This document shows positions 8,870 through 17,881 of a stretch of 64,000 nucleotides of DNA, piece after piece. The position numbers and the translations under genes were made by a program. The notes beneath the pieces are model-generated. The model was not told the DNA's origin. It was given only the letters and a program-made list of their open reading frames with translations, and ran no database searches. This stretch comes from G963422275 sp963422275 (lineage in GTDB: Bacteria > Pseudomonadota > Alphaproteobacteria > Rhodobacterales > Rhodobacteraceae). Position 1 is the stretch's first letter. Every line of letters begins with the position of its first letter. The stretch spans positions 62,001 to 126,000 of the forward strand of contig OY729418.1 of the NCBI GenBank assembly GCA_963422275.1, read 5' to 3'.

Positions 8870-9390
8870 GGCGCGGGCCAGGTCAAGCAGGGTGTCACCG
8901 TTCCAGCAGGCACACTTCAGCTTGCCCTGCATCCAGCACGCGCCCGGCACGACACACGCGATGTTCAGCGTCAGACGGCACATCACTGCAAGGTTCTTCG
9001 AGGCGTCGCTCTTCCGGTTGCGCTACCGGTCCTCGTTCAACATCCCATTGAGCATCTAGTGCAACGCGTTCGAGAGGTGTTGCTGCATCAATTCCGGCTC
9101 GTCGGACAGCAGTGCGTTTCCGCTGTTGCCCGGCCCTTGATCTCGCGTGTCGCCGCGACCTTTCCGACCACCGTCAACCCGGGCTATCGGTGCACCTCCT
9201 GCAGCCAGCCAATGTCGGTGCAGACCGCCGCCGTCCGCGTCCCGATGCGCCCGTGTCCAGATCCAAGTCCTTGAAAACGCTCATGCTCTCAGCGCTCTCT
9301 AGATCCTTTAGGCAGGTTCGCATCGTCGCGAGGGTGCCCTGGCTGCTCTTCAGCGACAGCGCGCAATCGCCGAGATGTTCGACCTAGGTC
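8870..9390 (-). mobile_element. ISAs1-family transposase remnant
   Basis: Read on the minus strand, fragments align in order with the C-terminal half of ISAs1 transposases: ALSLKSSQGTL, HGRIGTRTAAVCTDIGWL, VVGKVAATREIKGRATAET, NALH-stop-MLNGMLNEDR and RNRKSDASKNLAVMCRLTLN. Several frameshifts and TAG stops interrupt it, two of them at positions that are Trp in the family (LHWML, HRWPGL). No terminal repeats could be found. It is a dead element lying between miaB and the next IS. Confidence 0.75.
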
Positions 9391-9429
9391 GTGTACTCAT
9401 AAAGGAAAAGGGATTTCTTTCCGGCTCTG

Positions 9430-9915
9430 ATGTGCTTCAAGCTTCCAAACAGTGGGAGCTTGAAGATGCAGGGCCGGCACGATCTGACGGATGCGGAATG
9501 GGCGATCATCTCGCCGTTGCCGCCTGACAAGCCGCGGGGTGTTCCACGGGTGGACGACCGGCGGGTGATCAGCGGGATCTTTCACATCCTGCGCACCGGC
9601 ACGCCGTGGAGCGACCTTCCGGAACGCTGCGGGCCGCATGCGACAGTCTGCAACCGCTGCAACCGCTGGGCCAGGCAAGGAGTGTGGGAGCGCCTGTTCG
9701 AGGCGCTGGCGGCGGGCTCGCCGGGATCTCTTCATCTCCTGGACTCCTCGGTGGTGCGCGCCCACCAGCACGCCGCGGGCGGAAAAAAGGGGGTCCGGAC
9801 CACGCCATCGGACGCTCGAGAGGCGGGCTGAGCACCTGTACCGCCAACGCAACCTCGTCGAACGTTTCTTCAACAAGCTCAAACACTTCCGAGGCATCGC
9901 GACCCGCTATCACAA
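9430..9915 (+). mobile_element. IS5-family element IS-D, copy 1 (internally deleted)
   Basis: The transposase begins at ATG 9466 (MQGRHDLTDAEW) and runs through VDDRRVISGIFHILRTGTPWSDLP to LLDSSVVRAHQHAAGG, then hits a stop at 9831. The middle, including the first two catalytic Asp regions, is missing, and the frame shifts to the E-region RNLVERFFNKLKHFRGIATRYHK. It then joins IS-C sequence at about 9915. A 12-bp hairpin with one mismatch (9435-9446 with 9454-9465) abuts the start codon and would bury the GGGAG ribosome-binding site. Confidence 0.75.
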
Positions 9916-10085
9916 GCTCGGAAGCCCGCATTGCACCGATCTGCCCCAAGGGCGTCTGCAAGGGGCGACAGCCGCATCCGCTGCCGGCGATGCTGCACGT
10001 GCACTGCGTGCAGCTGTTCTGCAACCTGAGCGACCCGGCGATGGAGGACTTGCTCGGCGAGGCGGAAAGGATGCTGAAGATTGTC
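9915..10085 (+). mobile_element. IS-C remnant, copy 6 (IS5 family)
   Basis: An internal piece of the IS-C transposase coding region (KGRQPHPLPAMLHVHCVQLFCNLSDPAMEDLL) is fused directly to the IS-D copy. It matches the corresponding segment of the full-length IS-C at 45-46 kb. No ends are preserved. Confidence 0.7.
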
Positions 10086-10088
10086 GTG

Positions 10089-10700
10089 TGACCCGCGTGG
10101 CTGTCAATCCCGCGTTGCTCTGCTTGGCGCGGGATGAACTTTCCGGAAAATTCAAGAAACCTACGGAATGGGAAAGTTGCCAGACCCAGCCGACTCTGAA
10201 GCAGGTGGAGGTCTTCGCCCGTGAAGTCCATGTACCGGTAGGTTATCTGTTTCTCACGGAACCACTGGAGGAAACTGTCCCCATCCCTGACTTCCGCACT
10301 TTCGCCGGAAAACCAGTAAGTCGACTGGTCCCGAACCTTAAGGACACGATCTGCGTTTGTCGGGAACGGTAAAGCTGGTACCGCGATTTCGTTCGGGGCG
10401 TGCGCCAACCTGAACTCGGGTTCGTCGGTGGTGCTATGGTCAAGGATGCCTCGCATGAGATTGCGGCCCGGATGCACGAGACGTTGAACTTCGATCCAGT
10501 GCAGCGCCGCGTGTGCCTGACCCGGACAGATGCGTTTCGACGCTCCATCCGCCAGGTTGAGGATACGGGTATGCTTGTGATGGTCAGTGGCGTTGTGCTG
10601 AGCAATAACGGCTGTAGCCTCGACTCGGACGAGTTCCGGTATTTCACGCTGTCTGACCCTTTTGCGCCTCTGATGTTCGTCAACGGCGCGGACACGGAGT
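10089..10700 (+). pseudogene. XRE-type HTH plus ImmA/IrrE peptidase protein, broken
   Basis: The frame starting at 10089 (VAVNPALLCLARDELSG, then KPTEWESCQTQPTLKQVEVFAREVHVPVGYLFL and LPIPDFRT-like VPIPDFRTFAG) matches the N-terminal half of HTH/ImmA-IrrE regulators, which pair a DNA-binding domain with a zinc peptidase that cleaves repressors. A TAA at about 10370 interrupts ...CRER-stop-SWYRDF, and homology continues in the same frame (GMLVMVSGVVLSNNG, FALSDPxAPLxFVNGADT-like). It is cut off before the HExxH zinc motif. The gene is dead at the 3' end and by a nonsense change. Confidence 0.72.
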
Positions 10701-11041
10701 TGCGCCGCACCGTTGGCGGCAGCTGCGGCTTTTGCGCTGCACGTCCCGGAAGGTCGCCGCGGAGCCTCGTTGTCGCGTCCGAGCCGTGTTCACGTGCGAC
10801 CCGCATGACGCGGTGCAACACCGAGGGCCTTTTCGGGTTCGCCCGCCTCCATCCAGCGCTCTGCCGTTCTTGCCATTTCGCCGGCAAGGCGTTGCGCTTC
10901 GCTTCGCTGTGATGCGCCTTCGTCAGCCGTGCCCGGTTGCGGTGCACTCGGGCACGCCCGACCAACCATCATCACAGGACAGGTCGGCGACCAGCGCCGC
11001 CGCACACAGACGAGTCTTTCGGACCGTCAGGATTCGCAGAG
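10701..11041. other. unassigned stretch between ImmA/IrrE remnant and lipoprotein
   Basis: Open frames exist on both strands, but none shows a recognisable domain, ribosome-binding site or consistent coding pattern. It is probably further IS or gene debris that I cannot place. Confidence 0.4.
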
Positions 11042-12001
11042 CTACTGGCGCTTGGCGCCGAACGCGCCGATGATTTGGTCGCGCTCGAAGACACCGCTGA
11101 CTTCATTATGCTTCGGGCCATAGAACCTGCCCTGGATCGAGTCCCTGTTCGATTCTTTCTCCTTGAACTCACCGTTCTCCATCTTGACGTTGGTCCACTT
11201 CATGTCGTCGTGGTTTTTGCGGGCGTCGCGGTCCTGGATTTTCGTGAAAGCAATATCCAATTCCGGCTTCGAGAAATCGTCTATGGTGATTTTGGCATCC
11301 CCTCGGATGAAATTGAAGCGTTTAGGTGGTTGACTTGCGTCCGAACCGACCATGACACCAGTCCAGGTGCCACTGCCGCCGCTGGGGTCAGGGTTCGTGC
11401 CCGAGGCTTCTCCCTTGGAATAGCTGACGACCTGTGCGGGTTCGCCTGCGACCCCCGTATTCACTACGAAGTAGCCGTGATCGAGCCAACCACCGTAACC
11501 GACAACCGGGACGTTTTCAGACCGATCGATGATACCCATCTGACCGCGCCCTCGGAAAAGAGGAATGCCATTGTGTTTCCCGACGGCCTTGTACTTTGTG
11601 CCCACGTTGAATATCGCGTTGTTACCGACGAGAAAGGAAGATCGAACAGTCATTGTCAATCCGCGGCCAAGCGCTACATCGCATTTGCCGGAGCTGCTGC
11701 AGGAAACATCGAAGCGTTCAGGTTGAACGCTTTGACTGAACACCAGATAATCGCTCAGGAGAAGCGAGTCGGCCGCCTTGTCCAAATCGCTGAATTTCGC
11801 GCCAATCTCGTCCGAGGTCAGATCCGAGGCCAGATTGGGAGGAACGGAATTGTCGACAGGCAAACTCTCCTTCGAGGCCAGATTGGAAGGAGCGGAATTG
11901 TCGGCAGGCAATGGAATTTCGGAGACTGGCGCCCCTCCCCCGCAAGCTGCGAGAAGCAGCAGACCGCCAGCGATCGTGAAGTGTCGATAAATATGTTGCA
12001 C
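11042..12001 (-). CDS. surface lipoprotein, TbpB-like beta-barrel (Slam-dependent type)
   Basis: This 319-residue predicted outer-membrane lipoprotein starts at GTG 12001, with GGAGG 6 bp upstream. Starting at the ATG at 12100 would place the signal peptide far inside the protein. Residues 1-23 form a signal sequence ending in the lipobox LAAC-GGG. A low-complexity linker follows with an approximate tandem duplication (LPADNSAPSNLASKES and LPVDNSVPPNLASDLT). The C-terminus (IQGRFYGPKHNEVSGVFERD, then GAFGAKRQ) is the hallmark of the TbpB beta-barrel domain found in transferrin-, haemoglobin- and factor H-binding lipoproteins. The ligand cannot be told from sequence. It is the only intact gene in an IS graveyard, and no Slam translocon lies in the window. 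Confidence 0.8.
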   Translation of the reverse strand: MQHIYRHFTIAGGLLLLAACGGGAPVSEIPLPADNSAPSNLASKESLPVDNSVPPNLASDLTSDEIGAKFSDLDKAADSLLLSDYLVFSQSVQPERFDVSCSSSGKCDVALGRGLTMTVRSSFLVGNNAIFNVGTKYKAVGKHNGIPLFRGRGQMGIIDRSENVPVVGYGGWLDHGYFVVNTGVAGEPAQVVSYSKGEASGTNPDPSGGSGTWTGVMVGSDASQPPKRFNFIRGDAKITIDDFSKPELDIAFTKIQDRDARKNHDDMKWTNVKMENGEFKEKESNRDSIQGRFYGPKHNEVSGVFERDQIIGAFGAKRQ

Positions 12002-12299
12002 GGAACCCTCCAGGTGCTGTTTGAGCGAATCGTCCCAGACATGGTGCCGGGCCGTCACAATCACAGCACGGATCAGGTGCGAGTCGCGCCTGTCCCCCAA
12101 GCGTGGGGAGCTGCCCCAAGCCGGACTGAGGGCTGTTCTGTTTCAAGCTGACGGCCCGACGAGCGCGGGCATCCGAACTGAGATTGCGAAGGAGGCCATA
12201 ACGATGGTCGCCCACCACCGCAAGCGGTTAAGGAGCGCTCGCTGCAGATTTTCAACATGTCTCGTCAGAGTGCGTGAGGCGATCCGCTGAACGCTGCGA

Positions 12300-12720
12300 G
12301 CACTGGCCAAGGTGGCGAATGCGGCGGGCTGCTCAACGGTATACGCGACCTGGAAGGCACCTGGCCTGGCCCCGCAGCGCCAGCGGCATTTCAAGCTTTC
12401 GCCCGATCCGGACTTGTTCGGGAATCTGGCCAGCATCGTCGGTCTCCCCGTCGTTCCGCCAGCCCATGCAGCGGTTCTGTCGATCGATGAGAGGACGAAT
12501 GTCCAAGCGCTCGACTGCCACCCGCCCTGGACCTTCCGCTTTACCCCCCCTCCTGCCAATGGCTGAACGCGGTGCAAGGCTTCTTCGCCAAACTGACGGG
12601 AAGGCGTCTCCAGCACGCCATCCATCGCTTCATCGAAGAGCACAACTCCACTCAGGCAAAACCCTTCGCCTGGACCGCTGGCTCCAACGAAATCACCGCA
12701 GCCATGAAAAGAAGGTTTAA
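12300..12720 (+). mobile_element. IS630-family transposase remnant 1
   Basis: Fragments match IS630 transposases in order: YATWKAPGLAPQRQRHFKLS, DPDLFGNLASIVGLPVVPPAHAAVLSIDE (first catalytic Asp region), then, after a shift, LNAVQGFFAKLTGRRLQHAI and HRFIEEHNSTQAKPFAWTA. The segment between the first Asp and the DDE C-terminal block is deleted. No IS ends were identified. Confidence 0.7.
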
Positions 12721-12779
12721 ACTTTGGAATCAACCCGCCAGTGGTTGTGCGGGACAAACGGGTCCAAGTGGATTTCCTT

Positions 12780-13010
12780 TTTGGCGGCATTGCGCGAAGC
12801 AGTTTCGCAGGGCGGCAGGCAAGCGATGCCTGAAACGCGCGGTCTTTGACTCTGCCGGCGAATGCGAGGCGGCCATCGGCCGCTTCATCGATGAGCGCAG
12901 CACGCGGGAAGCCAAGCCGTTCACCTGGACCGCGCCGACCCGCACAGGATCATCGCCGCACGGAAAACAGGGATCCAAGTGTTGGATTCAGAGCACTGGG
13001 ACATGGCGAA
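12780..13010 (+). mobile_element. IS630-family transposase remnant 2
   Basis: A second, diverged copy of the IS630 C-terminus lies directly after the first: LKRAVFDSAGECEAAIGRFI, DERSTREAKPFTWTA, then IIAARKTGIQVLDSEHW-like sequence in a shifted frame. Two unequal remnants side by side suggest either two insertions or a partial tandem duplication that later diverged. Confidence 0.65.
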
Positions 13011-13104
13011 AACGAAGTCCGTCAAGCGGCATTGCTCAAGATACAGCGCCAAAAGGCCATTCTGTTTTACAATCCAAGGCCTCTGGGCAACGACCCTGTG
13101 GACT

Positions 13105-13690
13105 CAAGACAGAACCGCAGCATCGAAAAGGGTCCTGAGACTTTCTGTCACAGGCCTTGGGTTTGCTGGAGCGGCCAAGCATTGGGGCGGCATGCAGCAA
13201 TCGCTGGAGGTGGTCAAACGGCACCGGCCAGGTCGTGCACTCATTGATTTTGATCCAGAGGCGGATGCAGGCAAGGGCGATTGCGGCGAGGAAGTTTCTT
13301 GCGAGCTTGTGATAGCGGGTCGCGATGCCTCGGAAGTGCTTGAGCTTGTTGAAGAAGCGTCCGACGAGGTTGCGTTGGCGGTACAGGTGATCGGGCACCG
13401 AGCGCTGCTCCCGGCGATCCCGTTGGGTCGGGATGTGTGGGGGGGGGGGCAAGAGCCATGGTCGGCAATGAGTTTGAGGATGGTGCGGCCGTCGACGACG
13501 ACGTGGATTTTGGTGCTCAGCCCGCCTCGCGAGCGTCCGATGGCGTGATCCGGACCCCCTTTTTTCCGCCCGCGGCGTGCTGGTGGGCGCGCACCACCGA
13601 GGAGTCCAGGAGATGAAGAGATCCTAGCGAGCCCGTCGCCAGCGCTTCGAACAGGCACACCCGCACCCCTTGCTTGGCCCAGTGGCGCAG
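13105..13690 (-). mobile_element. IS5-family element IS-D, copy 2 (decayed)
   Basis: The minus strand carries FEALATGSLGSLHLLDSSVVRAHQHAAGG, GRSRGGLSTKIHVVVDG (first catalytic Asp) and, in other frames, HIPTQRDRREQRSVPDHLYRQ and RNLVGRFFNKLKHFRGIATRYHKLARNFLAAI. A deletion removes the region of the second Asp, and an 11-G run on the plus strand (13439-13449) sits at that join. The 5' part of the transposase is replaced by unrelated sequence upstream of HWAKQGV. Confidence 0.72.
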
Positions 13691-14157
13691 AAAGACGAAG
13701 ATTCGTTCGATTTCGGGATGTAGGCCGCCGAAATGCTCAACTCGCGCCGTGCGGCCAGCCTGTCCTTCCCCGAAAGCCCGATGTCGCCGGACTCCACGCT
13801 CGTTCCCCTTGCAGCTTTCAGTCAGTTCCAGCACTTCTGCCGCCGACTCGCATTCCTGCAATCCTCGAACAGTCGCTGAACCTTGACGCCTGAGTCGCAC
13901 ACTTGGCGCTTCCAGTTCAGAAGGATGCCTCCGAGCCGTCAAGTATCCTTTCCACGTGCCGATGGCTGCATATTGGGGCGCAGTGGAACCTGGCACGATC
14001 TCGTCTCGGTTTCCATTGATCGGCCGCAGCTTGGCCCGCTGCATTCCCCTGCCCGGTCTGGATGCCGATCTTGTCCATGGCGATCATCTGGTCTCGAGAT
14101 GTCGGAGAGGAATCGCTTCGACTTGATTCTGAACAGGCTTCGCTGGAGCCAGTCCAA
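13691..14157. other. unassigned stretch upstream of IS-D copy 2
   Basis: A minus-strand frame (to 14044) reads into the IS-D remnant, but its first 110 residues have no recognisable similarity. No ribosome-binding site or paired ends were found, so I treat it as IS-flanking debris. Confidence 0.4.
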
Positions 14158-14889
14158 CTATTGCTCGGCGGTCACGGCTTCCGCCAAATCCGCCATGGAA
14201 CGAAAGACAAGATCGTAGCGAGGCCGTTTGCCGGGGTCCTTGGTTGCGCCAAAGCCTTCCTTGCCGCTCCGTCGGTGGATCCAGCAGTTTCGTATGCCCA
14301 GTTCGTTCGCAGGTGCATGATCGTGAAACATGCTCTCGGCAACATGCAAGATGTCGTGCTTGCCGATTCCTCTTCGAGCAAGACAGTTCAGCATGTATTC
14401 GAAATTCTGAAGATGCGGCTTGTAGCTTCCAATGTCCTGTGCTGTGAAGACTGCATCGAACTCCACCCCCAGCCTCTCGTTCGATTTCTGGAAACTTGCG
14501 TTGTCGACATTCGACAGAATCACGAGCATGTACCGCTCCTTGAGCCGCGCGAGCGCGTCGGCGCTGTCGGGAAACGTGGGCCAGTTGCCCACCGAATTCC
14601 CGTATGTTTCGCACTCCTCCCAAGACACCGGTACATTCCATTCCTCGGCAATTCTTCGGTAGACGACGGCAAGCAGATCCGAGTAGCGCATGTTTGGAGT
14701 CGCGCTCTGCTGAGAGGCCTCGTAGTGCGCGTGAATCTGAAGCACGCGATCCTTTTTTAACGGTTTTTTCTTGAGCCTGCTTGTCAGTGGCTTCAGCGCC
14801 TCTGAAATCCCGGTCTCCCAGTCTATCAACGTGCCGTAGCAGTCGAATGTGAGTGCCTTGTAGGTGTCAAAGCGCAATCTCCTTCCCAT
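14158..14889 (-). CDS. HAD-superfamily hydrolase, haloacid dehalogenase type II-like
   Basis: This 243-residue protein carries the HAD motifs. Motif I is FDCYGTLIDWE, with nucleophile Asp and Tyr at the +2 position as in L-2-haloacid dehalogenases. Motif II is VILSNVDN, the conserved Lys is in SYKPHLQNF, and motif III is HVAESMFHDHAPA. The cap insertion lies between motifs I and II. Substrates could be 2-haloacids or a phosphorylated metabolite; the Asp-x-Tyr motif and the AESMFHDHxPA motif favour the dehalogenase-like branch. A start at 14889 (MGRRLRFDTYKALTFDCYG) is preferred over 14910. It is the last gene of the minus-strand metabolic island. Confidence 0.85.
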   Translation of the reverse strand: MGRRLRFDTYKALTFDCYGTLIDWETGISEALKPLTSRLKKKPLKKDRVLQIHAHYEASQQSATPNMRYSDLLAVVYRRIAEEWNVPVSWEECETYGNSVGNWPTFPDSADALARLKERYMLVILSNVDNASFQKSNERLGVEFDAVFTAQDIGSYKPHLQNFEYMLNCLARRGIGKHDILHVAESMFHDHAPANELGIRNCWIHRRSGKEGFGATKDPGKRPRYDLVFRSMADLAEAVTAEQ

Positions 14890-14980
14890 TCTGCATTCTC
14901 TCTTTCTCAAATCGATTCAACTGGTTGTGGATGGGCGCTCATTCGGCCTATCGCGGCAGGGGACTGCGGCATTGGCACGC

Positions 14981-16249
14981 TCACTTGACCAGAATGGCCC
15001 GAAAATCGTTCACGTTTGTTCCAGTCGGCCCCGTGATGAGCAGATCCTCGGTACTTTCGAACGCGGAAAACGAATCATTGCAAGCAAGAAGAGTTCGCGG
15101 GTCCAAACCGTTGCGGCGCATTCTCGCTGCCGTTTCTCCAGTGCCGAAGGCTCCCGCGCCATCTCCACACCCATCGATTCCATCGGTATCCGCCGCAAGC
15201 GCCGTTATCCCGGAACATCCGTCCACTTCCAAGACAAACGAGAGCATCAACTCGGTGTTTCGTCCTCCTTTTCCGTCACCGCGAACGGTTACTGTCGTCT
15301 CGCCACCCGAAAGAAGAACGACGGGTTTGCGGAAAGGTCGGTTTCGCAACGCGATCTCCTTTGCGATAGTTGCCAGAACCCGGCCCGTTTCGCGAGCCTC
15401 GCCCTCCATCGCGTCTGACAGGATCACGGCGTTCAATCCATTCATGCAACACCGCTCCTGCGCCGCCTCAAGCGATTTGCAAGCCGAGGCCACTACTTTG
15501 GCCTCAATCCCGGCAAAGCGCGGGTGACTCGGTGACGGAGCTGGAAAGGCGTTGCGCTGAATATGCCTGACAATCTTCTCGGGTAGTGACATGCGATAGT
15601 TCTCGATCAACGCGAGCGCATCATGCGCTGTCGTGCGATCCGGGACTGTCGGACCCGATGCTACCTGCGCCGGGTCGTCACCAGGCACATCCGAAATGAT
15701 GCAGGAAATCACATGCGCCGGAGCAGCGGCCAGCGCCAGCCTTCCGCCCTTGATTCGAGATACCTGCTTCCTGATGGCGTTCATTGCCGCGATCGGTGCC
15801 CCGGATCCCAGCAACACCTCGTTGACAGCAATCTCGTCCTCTAGCAGCAACCCTTGCTGAGGCATCGGAAGAAGCGCTGAACCGCCGCCCGACATCAGCG
15901 CGACGACAAGATCGTCTTCGTCGAGATCCTCGACTTCCGAAAACAGAAGCACGGAGGCCTCCAGCCCAGCTTCATCAGGGATTGGATGGGCAGCCTCCAG
16001 CACCCGAATCCGCTCGCACTTGACAGCGCAACCGTATCTGGTGACCACCACTCCCGAGACCGGCCCCTCCCAGTTCCGCTCCAAGGCACGGGCCATCTGC
16101 GTGGATCCCTTCCCCGCCCCAATCACTTTCACCGGACGGTTCGTGTCGGGCGGAAGGTGCTGAACAAGCGCTCGTTCCGGATCAGCAGCCGAAACTGCCA
16201 CGCGAAACAGTTCCTCGAGTATTTCTCGATCAGTCGACACGTGACTCAT
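14981..16249 (-). CDS. glycerate 2-kinase / MOFRL-family protein
   Basis: This 422-residue protein has the DUF4147 N-terminal domain (VKVIGAGKGSTQMARALE, VVTRYG, HPIPDEAG, LMSGGGSALL, then KQVSRIKGGRLA and SDVPGDDPAQVASGPTVPD) and a C-terminal MOFRL domain (VLLSGGETTVTVRGDGKGGRNTE, ALAADTDGIDG). The family phosphorylates D-glycerate in the glycerate, tartrate and sugar-acid pathways. The frame is open to 16561, but the ATG at 16249 (MSHVSTDREILEELFR) matches the family start. A nearby IlvD/Edd dehydratase fits a sugar-acid route. Confidence 0.9.
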   Translation of the reverse strand: MSHVSTDREILEELFRVAVSAADPERALVQHLPPDTNRPVKVIGAGKGSTQMARALERNWEGPVSGVVVTRYGCAVKCERIRVLEAAHPIPDEAGLEASVLLFSEVEDLDEDDLVVALMSGGGSALLPMPQQGLLLEDEIAVNEVLLGSGAPIAAMNAIRKQVSRIKGGRLALAAAPAHVISCIISDVPGDDPAQVASGPTVPDRTTAHDALALIENYRMSLPEKIVRHIQRNAFPAPSPSHPRFAGIEAKVVASACKSLEAAQERCCMNGLNAVILSDAMEGEARETGRVLATIAKEIALRNRPFRKPVVLLSGGETTVTVRGDGKGGRNTELMLSFVLEVDGCSGITALAADTDGIDGCGDGAGAFGTGETAARMRRNGLDPRTLLACNDSFSAFESTEDLLITGPTGTNVNDFRAILVK

Positions 16250-16344
16250 CAGGGATTCTTTCAGGGCGATGCATTCCGCGTCGCGGGCATCCAGATTTCC
16301 GGCGGCGCGGATTCTGGTGCAATCCTCCCTTGGCTGGCAGTGCG

Positions 16345-17727
16345 CTACGCATTTCCAGCCATGTGTGGTCGAAACAGCCCCCCAATCTCCTTCTCGGCGA
16401 CCCGGCGGGTGAGATGCAGGCCCAAGACGAATCCGGTGAGAACGCTTGCAGCAATTCCAAACCACACGCCCCAAGTGTCCATGTTCAGTACCAAGACGAA
16501 GATCGAAATGAACAGCGCTATACCGATCCCTTGCCGGTAGATTCCGATCCAGAGCGTCCACATGGGACGCTTGAGTGCCTGCAGAAGAGAATTCATCGCG
16601 AACAGCAGAATGTAAACGGGAAGAATGAAGCCATCCACATTCAGGTAGTCGCCGCCGATTCGCACCACTTCAGGGTCGGAGGAGAAAAATTTCATCGCGG
16701 GCCTTGCGGCGAACCAAAGGATGAGCGATCCGCAGAGCATCACTGCGATACCCGCCTTGCAGCAAAATGCAAAGGCCTCCCGAACTCGGTCGTACTCAAC
16801 GGCACCAAAATTCTGTGCAGCGATGGGGAGAAGGGCGATCGTCAGGCTGAACCCGGGAAGGAGAAGCATCTGCTCGACCCGGAGCCCGACCCCGTAGGCG
16901 GCCAGCGCCTCCGGACCGAAGTCCTTGAGAAAGTACTGCACAATGAACCCTCCAAGCATCATGACGATCATGGCCGAAGTCGGTGGCAGCGCCTGCGTCG
17001 TAATTTCTCTGACGGTAGCCCAATGGGGATTGAAGGTGGCGCGGCCAGAGTCCTTCATTATGCCTGAATTGGACACGCGGTACAAAATGTAGGCAAGCAC
17101 CCCAGTCTGGCAAACAATTGTTGAAATTGCGATTCCATCAAATCCGACCCCTTCGAAAACACCAGGAATCCCAAAAATGAAGACCGGATTCAGGCACACG
17201 TTCGCGAAGAACGCAACTATCTGGGCTCTTTGCATTGAAACCGCGTCTCCCTGCGCGGTCAGGATTCCGTTTGCGCCGAAAGCGACCAGGAACGACGGCG
17301 TGGCGAACAGCAGCAACTCGAGATATGATGATGCCGCGTCCCTGTAGGAGCCTGCCTCGGAAACTATCCTCAGCCCGAGTGGCAGAAGCGCGTAGCCGAT
17401 AGCGGCGAGCAGGATTGACGCGCCTATCGAGTATGTGACCCCTTGGCATGCAACTTCCTTGGCTCGCCCGAACCTCTTTGCACCCATCGCGCTGCCAACG
17501 ATCGCTCCCATGGCTGAGTTGATTCCGAACCCCAAAGCGATCAGTATGAAGAAAATCTGGAATGATATCGAAAGCCCCGCCAGTGCGTCAGTCGAGATCA
17601 TGCCCGCAAAGTACATGTCCACCACATTGTAGAGCGTGGTGAAAATCAACCCGACGGCGCTCGGGACGGCGATGTTGCGGAAGTGCGCGGGGATCGATCC
17701 AGTGCTGAGATTGCTTTCAACAGCCAT
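16345..17727 (-). CDS. MATE-family efflux transporter
   Basis: This 460-residue integral membrane protein has about twelve hydrophobic helices in two homologous halves, as in MATE antiporters. The N-terminal half opens with FRNIAVPSAVGLIFTTLYNVVDMYFAG, and the pair of cytoplasmic-loop motifs is GSAMGAKRFGRAKE in half one and AAQNFGAVEYDRVREAF in half two. MATE proteins export organic cations or metabolites using a sodium or proton gradient. It ends 95 bp before the glycerate kinase on the same strand. The substrate is unknown. Confidence 0.9.
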   Translation of the reverse strand: MAVESNLSTGSIPAHFRNIAVPSAVGLIFTTLYNVVDMYFAGMISTDALAGLSISFQIFFILIALGFGINSAMGAIVGSAMGAKRFGRAKEVACQGVTYSIGASILLAAIGYALLPLGLRIVSEAGSYRDAASSYLELLLFATPSFLVAFGANGILTAQGDAVSMQRAQIVAFFANVCLNPVFIFGIPGVFEGVGFDGIAISTIVCQTGVLAYILYRVSNSGIMKDSGRATFNPHWATVREITTQALPPTSAMIVMMLGGFIVQYFLKDFGPEALAAYGVGLRVEQMLLLPGFSLTIALLPIAAQNFGAVEYDRVREAFAFCCKAGIAVMLCGSLILWFAARPAMKFFSSDPEVVRIGGDYLNVDGFILPVYILLFAMNSLLQALKRPMWTLWIGIYRQGIGIALFISIFVLVLNMDTWGVWFGIAASVLTGFVLGLHLTRRVAEKEIGGLFRPHMAGNA

Positions 17728-17881
17728 GATCGCCTAGCCTCATCTCGACCTGTGCCAACCGCATCCCTCGGCGCAATCGGGAACAAGCCTCGCATTTCTG
17801 GTCATGGATCCGGTCGCAGTTTTTCCACCCATCAGGCACGTCGGGAATCTGAAAAAGCGACATCTGCCTCTCGATGCCGGT

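Noticed and set aside
8870..9260. TAG read as tryptophan or another amino acid (recoding)
   Set aside because: TAG serves as a genuine stop elsewhere here (both IS-A transposases, the endonuclease, GT2), and the ISAs1 piece also has frameshifts, so simple decay explains it.
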